Assembly (NCBI GenBank): GCA_900541315.1
Contig: UQJF01000057.1
Coordinates: 1 to 17,676 of the forward strand
Direction of reading: 5' to 3'
Source: an uncultured Clostridium sp.
GTDB taxonomy: Bacteria > Bacillota > Clostridia > Lachnospirales > Lachnospiraceae
Length of the DNA stretch: 17,676 nt
Part shown: positions 7,007-13,171 of the stretch, one piece after another
Position numbering within the stretch: the stretch's first letter is position 1
Layout: each line of letters opens with the position of its first letter
Made by a program: the position numbers and the translations under genes
Notes under the pieces: generated by a model
Told to the model about the DNA's origin: nothing
Databases searched by the model: none
Seen by the model: only the letters and a program-made list of their open reading frames with translations

Positions 7007-8170
7007 ATGAGAAAACTGAAATTATTATGTTTATGCGGTCTGACTGCAGCTGTGTTAATGACTGGATGTGCAGGCAGCACAGACACCACAAATGTAAACC
7101 TTGGTTCTGCAACTGTTTCTGAGTACAGAGGCGTAAAAGTAAATGTAGCTGCCCCGGAAGTAACAGACGATGAAGTAGACCAGAAGATCCAGACCAATCT
7201 GAAGCAGAATCCAAATGAAGTAGAAGTAGACAGAGCTGCAAAAGATGGTGACATTGTAAACATTGATTACAAGGGCACAAAAGACGGAGAAGCTTTTGAT
7301 GGCGGTACTGCAGAAGGTACGGATCTGACTCTTGGCTCCAAGACCATGATCGATGGTTTTGAAGATGGTCTGATCGGTGCAAAAAAGGGCGAGACAAAGA
7401 CATTAAACTTAACTTTCCCGGAAGATTACAGAGAAGAATCCTTAGCAGGACAGGCAGTTGTATTTGAAGTAACTGTTAATTCTGTAAAGGAGAAACAGGA
7501 CGCAGTATTAGATGATGCATTTGTACAGAGAACCTCTTCTTACCAGACTGTAGATGAGTACAAAGAAGGTATCCGGGCTGATCTATTAACCCAGAAGCAG
7601 AAGACAGCAGAGCAGGAAATGGAACAGGATGTTCTTCAGAATGTGATCGACAACTCCGATTTCAAGTTTTCCAGAAATGGTATTTCTGTACGCTACAACC
7701 AGATGTTAAAGCAGTACACCAATCAGGCTAAGATGTATGGAATGACTCTTTCCCAGATGGCACAGGCAAATGGTATGGATGAGGCTGGATTTAAGGAATA
7801 TATCTACTCTTCTGTAAAAGAAGCAGCCAAGAAAGAAATCGTTGTAAAGGATATTGCAGCAAAAGAAGGTCTTGACAATATTACAGATGAGGATATGGAA
7901 GCATTTGCACAGGCAAACGGAGCAACCAAGGATACTTTAGTAAGCCTTTACGGTGAAGATACTGTAAAGGAGCAGGTACTTCAGGATAAGGTATTAAGAT
8001 TCTTAGCTTCCAATGCAGACAATGAGGCAGAAAATCCTGCAAAACTGTCTGAGCGTGAAGTAGCTGTTACTGAAACTGAGACTGCAGCAGAGGAAACTTC
8101 CGAAAACGAAACAACTGAGTCTGAGACCACAGAAGCAGAAACAACAGCGGAAACTACAAAGGCAAATTAA
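7007..8170 (+). CDS. Secreted FKBP-type peptidyl-prolyl isomerase, trigger-factor-like lipoprotein
   Basis: Predicted cell-surface folding catalyst. The N-terminus (MRKLKLLCLCGLTAAVLMTGC) is a lipoprotein signal peptide with the lipid-anchored Cys at residue 21. An FKBP domain follows at about 78-160 (DGDIVNIDYKGTKDGEAFDGG, then GFEDGLIGAKKGE and LTFPEDY), then a helical region at about 165-345 like the C-terminal chaperone domain of trigger factor, and a Thr/Glu-rich low-complexity tail (about 350-387). The ribosome-binding domain of true trigger factor is absent, so it is not tig. I prefer ATG 7007, which has AAAGGA nine bases upstream and gives a normal signal peptide. An in-frame ATG at 6983 would add eight residues but has no clear ribosome binding site. 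It is the first gene of a probable operon with xpt, 39 bases downstream, although no functional link between them is evident. Confidence 0.88.
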   Translation: MRKLKLLCLCGLTAAVLMTGCAGSTDTTNVNLGSATVSEYRGVKVNVAAPEVTDDEVDQKIQTNLKQNPNEVEVDRAAKDGDIVNIDYKGTKDGEAFDGGTAEGTDLTLGSKTMIDGFEDGLIGAKKGETKTLNLTFPEDYREESLAGQAVVFEVTVNSVKEKQDAVLDDAFVQRTSSYQTVDEYKEGIRADLLTQKQKTAEQEMEQDVLQNVIDNSDFKFSRNGISVRYNQMLKQYTNQAKMYGMTLSQMAQANGMDEAGFKEYIYSSVKEAAKKEIVVKDIAAKEGLDNITDEDMEAFAQANGATKDTLVSLYGEDTVKEQVLQDKVLRFLASNADNEAENPAKLSEREVAVTETETAAEETSENETTESETTEAETTAETTKAN

Positions 8171-8209
8171 TCTTACATTAAAAACCAATGGAGAAGGAGG
8201 ATATTATAC

Positions 8210-8794
8210 ATGCAGCTCTTAAAAGACAGGATCCGTAAGGACGGCAAGATCAAAGCAGGAAATGTGCTGAAAGTAGACAGTTTTTTAAATCATCAGATGG
8301 ATATTAAACTGTTTGGGGAGATCGGAAAGGAATTCAAGCGCAGGTTTGCGGATGTGGAAGTAAACAAGATCCTTACCATCGAAGCTTCCGGAATCGGAAT
8401 TGCATGTATTGTAGCTCAGTATTTTGATGTTCCTGTTGTATTCGCGAAGAAAACACAGACCAAGAACATTGCAGGTGAAGTTTATACTTCTAAGGTAGAG
8501 TCCTTTACTCACGGAAGAGTATATGACATCATCGTATCTAAGGAATTCCTCGGAAAAGGTGATAAAGTGCTTCTTATTGATGATTTCCTGGCAAATGGAA
8601 AGGCATTAGAAGGTCTGGCAGCTGTAGTAAGGGATTCCGGCGCTGAATTAGTAGGTGCGGGTATCGTTATTGAAAAAGGCTTCCAGGTAGGCGGAGATCT
8701 GATCCGTTCCGAAGGCATCCGTCTGGAGTCACTGGCTATTGTTGACAGCATGGATGAGGAGACAGGAACTATTGTATTCAGGGATGATGAATAA
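8210..8794 (+). CDS. xpt: Xanthine phosphoribosyltransferase
   Basis: Purine-salvage enzyme converting xanthine and PRPP to XMP in the cytosol. At 194 residues it has the same length as Bacillus subtilis Xpt and shares its hallmark N-terminal KVDSFLNHQ (21-29), TIEASGI (56-62), VVFAKK and the PRPP-binding loop VLLIDDFLANGKA (120-132), followed by GIVIEKGFQ. A strong ribosome binding site (GGAGAAGGAGG) precedes ATG 8210. Only 39 bases separate it from the lipoprotein gene, leaving no space for the purine riboswitch that often precedes xpt in Firmicutes; any purine control would have to act on the upstream promoter or by another route. The HAD phosphatase gene starts inside its last codons. Confidence 0.95.
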   Translation: MQLLKDRIRKDGKIKAGNVLKVDSFLNHQMDIKLFGEIGKEFKRRFADVEVNKILTIEASGIGIACIVAQYFDVPVVFAKKTQTKNIAGEVYTSKVESFTHGRVYDIIVSKEFLGKGDKVLLIDDFLANGKALEGLAAVVRDSGAELVGAGIVIEKGFQVGGDLIRSEGIRLESLAIVDSMDEETGTIVFRDDE

Positions 8795-9584
8795 TAACAG
8801 AACAAAAGCTTTATTTTTTGATATTGACGGAACCCTCCTGTCTGAAAAGACGCGGAGGGTTCCTGACAGTGCGAAAGAGGCACTGAAACAGGCCAGAGAA
8901 AAGGGGCATTTAGTCCTGATCAATACAGGCCGTGTGTATCCTCATTTAACACAGATCCGTTCCCAGGTGGATGCAGATGGCTTCCTCTGCGGCTGTGGTA
9001 CTTATGTGAGAGTAAGAGATGAGGTATTATACCATCATATGATCCCACACGAAAGAGGTTTGCAGATAAAAAGAGACATTGATGAATGTGGACTGGACGG
9101 CGTGTTAGAAGGACTGGGCGGCTGCTATATGCACGAAACACCATCCCGCCTGCCACAGGTAGAACGCGTAAAACAGTCTGTTAAGATATCTGGCTGCCCA
9201 ATGCCATGTTTCTGGGAAGATGACAGCTTTGATTTTGATAAATTTTACATTGGTTCTGATGAAAAAAGCCGCTGCAAAGAGCTGTTTGGAAGAATGCCTG
9301 ATATGGAGGTTATTGATCGGGAAAACGGTTTTTATGAGTGTATCCCAAGAGGTCATTCCAAGGCCACAGCCATTGATCTGGTATTAAAGCATTGCGGCAT
9401 TAGGATCGAAGATGCCTATGTATTTGGTGACAGCAGCAATGACCTTTCCATGTTCCGGTATGCAGAAAACTGCGTAGTCATGGGAGATCACAGTCCGGTA
9501 TTAGAGCTATATGCCACATTTATCACAAAAACAGTAGAGGATGACGGGATCGCCTATGCTATGAAAGAGTTGGGGATCATATAA
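8784..9584 (+). CDS. Cof-type HAD-IIB family phosphatase
   Basis: Cytosolic haloacid-dehalogenase-fold hydrolase of about 266 residues with a C2B cap; members dephosphorylate sugar phosphates, nucleotides or flavin/pyridoxal phosphates. Motif I is FFDIDGTLL (D13 nucleophile, D15), motif II INTGR (T48), motif III lysine K193 in GHSKATAI, and motif IV GDSSND (D216, D220). The frame is open further upstream (from 8739), but that part overlaps xpt and is not family sequence. ATG 8784 or ATG 8787 is the likely start, overlapping xpt by 11 or 8 bases, which implies translational coupling rather than a separate ribosome binding site. The coupling hints at a nucleotide-linked substrate, but that is inference. 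The phosphoesterase gene begins two bases after its stop. Confidence 0.88.
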   Translation: MMNNNRTKALFFDIDGTLLSEKTRRVPDSAKEALKQAREKGHLVLINTGRVYPHLTQIRSQVDADGFLCGCGTYVRVRDEVLYHHMIPHERGLQIKRDIDECGLDGVLEGLGGCYMHETPSRLPQVERVKQSVKISGCPMPCFWEDDSFDFDKFYIGSDEKSRCKELFGRMPDMEVIDRENGFYECIPRGHSKATAIDLVLKHCGIRIEDAYVFGDSSNDLSMFRYAENCVVMGDHSPVLELYATFITKTVEDDGIAYAMKELGII

Positions 9585-9586
9585 GT

Positions 9587-11242
9587 ATGAAACGAAAAAC
9601 CTGGATCGTCAGTGCCCTGATGTATACCCTTGTATTTCTGGTATGCTTCGGGGTATTGCACTTTTTTAAGAAAATAACAACTGCCATAGACAGTACAGAA
9701 TATACCACAGAGGCCGGGTCAGATATAGTAATAGACGGGACTGATAACGATGCAGATCCTGACAAAGATCATAAAAATGGAAAAAATGACGGAAATGGTG
9801 AAGCAGGACCGTCAGGAGATATAGAAGAAACACAGGATGAGATTGGCACAAAAGAAACCCATATCCGCCGGGAGACCGGCTATAAAGGCTGGAACAAGAC
9901 TATAGAGCAGGTATGGCCAGCGGTTCCACAAGAACTGCCGTATGCGCCCCCAAAGATCATCCAGGCAACGGATGTCCATTATCAGAGTGCAGATGCAGAG
10001 GATGATGGAGCAGCTTTTCAGCTTTTTGTAGAGCGGTGTGACGGAAAGGTAGTAAAATATCTTCCCCAGCTGTTAGATGCATTTATGAATCAGGTGATCG
10101 CCGAAAAGCCTTCAGCACTGGTGCTCAGCGGCGATATTACCATGAACGGGGAGAAGATCAACCATGAGGAGCTGGCCAGGAAGCTTGGCAAAGTCCAGGA
10201 AGCAAGTATTCCGGTGCTGGTCATTCCGGGAAATCATGATATCAATAATCCTAATGCAGCTGTCTATTTTGGAGATGAAAAAACTGCCGCAGACAGTGTT
10301 ACACCAGAAGAATTTTATGATATTTATCATATGTATGGCTATGATCAGGCTATCAGCCGGGACAGTACTTCTTTAAGTTATGTTTATCAGCTGGATGAAA
10401 GAAACCGCCTGCTGATGTTGGATTCCTGCCAGTATGAGCCTGAAAACCTGGTAGAAGGCCGGATCAAGGCAGAAACCTTAGTGTGGATGGATGAGCAGTT
10501 AAAAAAAGCCCAGGAAGATGGGATGCAGATACTGCCTATTGCCCACCACAACCTTCTTGCCCAGAGCCGTATGTACACCACCCAGTGTGCTATGGATAAT
10601 AACGGGGAAGTTATCGATCTTCTTCAGAAATATAAAATTCCCCTGTTTTTAAGCGGTCATCTCCATGTACAGAGGATCCGCAAGCATAAGGCGGAACCGG
10701 GAGTGGCAGATGATGCCTACGGTATTCAGGAGATCGTTACTGATGCCATAAGTATCCCACCTTGTCAGTACGGCATTTTACAGTGGAAAGCAGATGGGAG
10801 CATGGAATATTCCACAGAATCTGTGGATGTGTCTGCCTGGGCCAGACGTACAGGACAGGAAAATACTGATCTTTTAGATTTTGAAACATGGTCTGAAGAA
10901 TATCTCCAGAAGCTGATCTCAGACCAGATCGGCGGTGTAGTACGAAATGTGGGAAGTGATGTAAAAAGATCCATGGCAGAGACCTACGCAGATGTATATA
11001 TTGATTACTACGCAGGCCGCAAGATCGATGCCAAAGGGATAAGGACTTCAGAGGGCTATACCTGGTGGGAGCGGAATCTCCCGGACAGCTATCTGATAAA
11101 AGAGTTAAATGCCATGATTAATGATGCAGACCGGGATAATAATTACCTGCTGCTCCCGGAAGATACCATCTTAGAAGAGAGGTATACCTGGAAGAAGGCT
11201 ACGGCTTCTGAGGCAACCCCATCGAAAGCCCTCCGCCAGTGA
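9587..11242 (+). CDS. Membrane-anchored calcineurin-like metallophosphoesterase
   Basis: Predicted extracytoplasmic phosphoesterase of 551 residues. Residues about 6-26 form a single hydrophobic anchor (IVSALMYTLVFLVCFGVLHFF), followed by an acidic, Gly/Asp/Asn-rich linker (about 35-90) typical of surface proteins, then the catalytic domain. Dimetal motifs are complete: D129 and H131 (ATDVHY), D183 (SGDIT), N217 and H218 (PGNHD), H320/H321 (IAHHN), H358 and H360 (SGHLH). A helical C-terminal region (about 420-551) is unassigned. Substrates in the family include nucleotides, phosphodiesters and phosphoproteins; none is indicated. The ATG follows the HAD stop by two bases, so it is the last gene of the xpt operon. 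No convincing terminator follows; only 43 bases separate it from the convergent DUF3810 gene. Confidence 0.88.
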   Translation: MKRKTWIVSALMYTLVFLVCFGVLHFFKKITTAIDSTEYTTEAGSDIVIDGTDNDADPDKDHKNGKNDGNGEAGPSGDIEETQDEIGTKETHIRRETGYKGWNKTIEQVWPAVPQELPYAPPKIIQATDVHYQSADAEDDGAAFQLFVERCDGKVVKYLPQLLDAFMNQVIAEKPSALVLSGDITMNGEKINHEELARKLGKVQEASIPVLVIPGNHDINNPNAAVYFGDEKTAADSVTPEEFYDIYHMYGYDQAISRDSTSLSYVYQLDERNRLLMLDSCQYEPENLVEGRIKAETLVWMDEQLKKAQEDGMQILPIAHHNLLAQSRMYTTQCAMDNNGEVIDLLQKYKIPLFLSGHLHVQRIRKHKAEPGVADDAYGIQEIVTDAISIPPCQYGILQWKADGSMEYSTESVDVSAWARRTGQENTDLLDFETWSEEYLQKLISDQIGGVVRNVGSDVKRSMAETYADVYIDYYAGRKIDAKGIRTSEGYTWWERNLPDSYLIKELNAMINDADRDNNYLLLPEDTILEERYTWKKATASEATPSKALRQ

Positions 11243-11285
11243 TGCAGATTGGGGAAATATTCAGGGAAACATTTAGAAAAACAGC

Positions 11286-12362
11286 TCAGTCTGCTGCGGC
11301 ATCTGGATAATAGTCCGCAAGCATAAGGTCAACCATACGCCCATAGCTTAAGACACCATCTGTCTGGCTGTGGGCTTTTAAATATGTATCATTTACCTTG
11401 GTGGACACTTCTGCTGTCTTTCCCTCAAAACGATCCCAGAAAACATTATTATCTTCCAGGTCATTTCTGGCTTTTTCATCTAATTTCTTATAAAGTTCAA
11501 TAAAATCTTCATAATCTGCTTTCGCCAGGGCATTTCCGGCATACACCCAGCCAGTGAGATAACCACTGTAACGGAAGGATCTGTCTTCTGAGCTGGTACA
11601 GGCCAGATATCCGATAAAATTTGCCTCATCTTCTCTCATATATCCCTGTAAATGAGATAATTCATGACAGATGGTGTGGGGAATGTTGTAGCCAGGTATC
11701 TCGCTGTTGTAGTTGGCTTCTATTGTAAAAGGAGAATAGATACCGGTCAGCTGCTGGACAGATAAAAGCCTTGGATTGATCAAAGGCTTGGGATATGGAT
11801 ACCAGCTTTTAAACTGGGGATATTGATCCGCCAGTCCCTTCATGGCTTTCTGCCCTTCTTTTCCCATTTTTTGCAGATAAGGGAAATTCTGAAAATAAGA
11901 GAGATTCCCGGCATCTGATGGGGGAGTATCTGTTTCTTGCGGCACATTTTCATTAACGTTATCCACCAGATCACTGCAAAGAGCGTAAAGCTCATCTATA
12001 GAATGAGACCGGACCACAAAACCAGCTTCATAGGAAAAAGAATTTCTGTAATAGTTAATGCCGCAGTTGACTGTAAACAGGAAAAATAAGAGAGCAGCTA
12101 TGAAACAGGCCCCATTTAACAGAAACAATGGCTTTTTAAACCACCGGATGAGACAAAACAGGATAAAACATAACAAAAAATATAATCCTGCTTCAGATAC
12201 TGAAAAAGGAAAGATCCCGGAAATGCGTGCAAAGATCCCTTTCAAAACAGGATAAACAGTCACAGAATAAGTCTGGGCAAAGCCAGTAACCTTTCTGGCA
12301 CAAAGACTTAATAAAACAGAAAGGATGCCCATGATCACACTGGCAGCAAATATTTTTTTCAA
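11286..12362 (-). CDS. DUF3810 membrane protein with HExxH zinc-protease-like motif
   Basis: Protein of 358 residues with three hydrophobic segments in the first about 100 residues (about 4-21, 55-73, 82-100) and a long region after them, probably outside the membrane. HELSHLQGYMREDEAN (233-248) contains HExxH plus a downstream Glu (E244 or E246), the pattern of gluzincin-like metallopeptidases and diagnostic for DUF3810. Proteolytic activity has not been shown by anything here. The start is TTG at 12362-12360, supported by AGGAGG eight bases upstream (CCTCCT at 12371-12376 on the plus strand) and by the signal-like MKKIFAASVIMGILSVLLSL that follows; no ATG fits better. It is a single-gene unit, divergent from the DUF6483-like gene and convergent with the phosphoesterase gene. 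Confidence 0.85.
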   Translation of the reverse strand: MKKIFAASVIMGILSVLLSLCARKVTGFAQTYSVTVYPVLKGIFARISGIFPFSVSEAGLYFLLCFILFCLIRWFKKPLFLLNGACFIAALLFFLFTVNCGINYYRNSFSYEAGFVVRSHSIDELYALCSDLVDNVNENVPQETDTPPSDAGNLSYFQNFPYLQKMGKEGQKAMKGLADQYPQFKSWYPYPKPLINPRLLSVQQLTGIYSPFTIEANYNSEIPGYNIPHTICHELSHLQGYMREDEANFIGYLACTSSEDRSFRYSGYLTGWVYAGNALAKADYEDFIELYKKLDEKARNDLEDNNVFWDRFEGKTAEVSTKVNDTYLKAHSQTDGVLSYGRMVDLMLADYYPDAAAD

Positions 12363-12397
12363 ATTTATAACCTCCTACATCCATGCCTTTGCCACTT

Positions 12398-12426
12398 ATT
12401 ATAAATGCTTTTGCCTTGACTGAAAA
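12398..12426 (-). promoter_or_regulatory. Promoter of the DUF3810 gene
   Basis: On the minus strand, TATAAT (12403-12398) lies 17 bases downstream of TTTTCA (12426-12421, four of six to consensus). It points at the TTG start 35 bases further on. Its -35 overlaps the -35 of the divergent plus-strand promoter. Confidence 0.5.
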
Positions 12427-12444
12427 GTCACTATCATCTATACT
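12416..12444 (+). promoter_or_regulatory. Strong sigma-A promoter for the structured leader and DUF6483-like gene
   Basis: TTGACT (12416-12421), exactly 17 bases, TATACT (12439-12444): five of six matches in each box. Transcription would begin near G12451, giving a 5' leader of about 174 nt. A dyad, TGACT-GAAA-AGTCA (12417-12430), covers the -35 and could be an operator. Confidence 0.65.
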
Positions 12445-12450
12445 TTAATA

Positions 12451-12603
12451 GACTCAGAGGAAAAACAAACGACGCCAAAGGTGGCATTTACTGCCAGGCA
12501 TATCGAGGAGACGCCAGCGGTGCGTCCGCCTCTGAAATTCGGGTGCAACTGGCGGAAAATCGGCCGCAAAGGCAAGTGCAGGAAAGACTCCGAGAGTACA
12601 TCA
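12451..12603 (+). promoter_or_regulatory. Candidate structured 5' leader RNA (unidentified class)
   Basis: The transcript predicted from the upstream promoter begins with about 150 nt of non-coding, GC-rich sequence that folds by eye into two domains. Domain 1 is closed by TCAGAGG (12454-12460) with CCTCTGA (12529-12535) and encloses TGGCA-TTTAC-TGCCA (12482-12496) and GACGC-N7-GCGTC (12510-12526). Domain 2 is closed by TCGGG (12539-12543) with TCCGA (12589-12593; one G-U) and encloses TGC-ACT/AGT-GCA (12544-12550 with 12575-12580, one bulged A) and GCGG/CCGC (12552-12555 with 12564-12567). Purine-rich unpaired stretches (CAAAGG, GGAAAGA) resemble riboswitch cores. No rho-independent terminator follows, and the Shine-Dalgarno (AGGGG, 12612-12616) lies just outside. 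It does not match any riboswitch consensus I know well. Confidence 0.5.
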
Positions 12604-12624
12604 TAAGTAAAAGGGGAAAAAGAT

Positions 12625-13020
12625 ATGGGATATCAGGACGATTACGTAATGCGGACCATTAGCGACTTAGTCCGCGCCATTGCCAGACTGGCACTGGGAA
12701 AAAATGAGATCAATTATGCCCTCCCTGATACAGAGGACAAATATAGTGATACAGACCGTATTTACAGGAAGCTTCGTGATCTGGTAGATGCCGGTGAGAT
12801 CAACGAAGCTGAAAACCAGCTTTACGAAAATCTGGATGAGAACGACACAGAACATCTGGAAATGGCATTGACCTTCTATATGTATTTAAACCAGTTAGAT
12901 GATGATACACTTTTCATGGCAAATTATTCCAGAGAAGAGATCGTAGAAGGAATCAACAGCGTCAGCGCAAGCTTTGGCATTACCGGATTTGAAAATTTTG
13001 TAGATACCACTATGGTTTGA
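12625..13020 (+). CDS. Small DUF6483-like protein of unknown function
   Basis: Acidic protein of 131 residues, with no signal peptide or membrane segment. The N-terminus (MGYQDDYVMRTISDLVRAIARLALGKN) is an amphipathic helix like the opening of DUF6483 proteins; this family match is from memory. The middle (about 45-85) is rich in Asp/Glu and looks like TPR-type helical pairs (DLVDAGEINEAENQLYENL). No catalytic motif is seen. ATG 12625 follows AGGGG with an eight-base gap. It is expressed from the strong promoter at 12416-12444 through the structured leader. Downstream are a perfect hairpin (13026-13058) and the helicase gene on the same strand, so the two may be co-transcribed. Its role is unknown. 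Confidence 0.75.
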   Translation: MGYQDDYVMRTISDLVRAIARLALGKNEINYALPDTEDKYSDTDRIYRKLRDLVDAGEINEAENQLYENLDENDTEHLEMALTFYMYLNQLDDDTLFMANYSREEIVEGINSVSASFGITGFENFVDTTMV

Positions 13021-13025
13021 CCAGA

Positions 13026-13058
13026 TAAGTGCGCGGATTACGAAAATCCGCGCACTTA
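13026..13058 (+). repeat. Perfect 14-bp inverted repeat without a T tract
   Basis: TAAGTGCGCGGATT (13026-13039) pairs perfectly with AATCCGCGCACTTA (13045-13058) around a five-base loop (ACGAA), five bases after the DUF6483-like stop codon. It is followed by CAGGTGAG, not by Ts, so it is not a standard rho-independent terminator in either direction. It could be an mRNA 3'-end stabiliser, a processing site or a dispersed palindromic repeat. Confidence 0.75.
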
Positions 13059-13067
13059 CAGGTGAGA

Positions 13068-13128
13068 CCACAAGAAACACAGGGGGCTGCTGCAGGATGA
13101 CTTAAAACATTGCAGCGGCCCTTTGTGG
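13068..13128 (+). promoter_or_regulatory. Long leader hairpin ahead of the helicase gene
   Basis: GGGCTGCTGCA (13084-13094) pairs with TGCAGCGGCCC (13111-13121) with a single G-U, and CCACAA (13068-13073) pairs with TTGTGG (13123-13128) as an outer stem across an asymmetric bulge. It ends about 28 bases before the helicase ribosome binding site, with no T tract, which suggests a role in mRNA processing or translation rather than termination. Confidence 0.45.
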
Positions 13129-13171
13129 CGGATATAAGAAAACGGACATGTCACCGGAGGGTGATATCGCC

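Noticed and set aside
6837..7403. 188-residue open frame on the minus strand opposite the lipoprotein gene.
   Set aside because: Composition is Leu/His/Ser-rich shadow coding with no ribosome binding site; the plus strand encodes a clear FKBP protein.
8739..8783. Upstream extension of the HAD frame to ATG 8739.
   Set aside because: The extra residues lie within xpt and do not resemble the HAD N-terminus, which begins just before FFDIDGTLL.
11243..11285. Possible terminators between the convergent phosphoesterase and DUF3810 genes.
   Set aside because: Only a 4-bp stem with five T on the minus strand is seen; too weak to call.
12471..12505. Resemblance to the ACGCAAAGC and TGCCAG core of cyclic-di-GMP-I riboswitches, tempting because an EAL gene is in the window.
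   Set aside because: The required first arm with its tetraloop hairpin is missing, the core has an extra base, and the pairing that I find is different.
13148..13171. Earlier ATG of the helicase frame at 13148.
   Set aside because: No good ribosome binding site; the GGAGG inside this stretch suits the next ATG at 13172.
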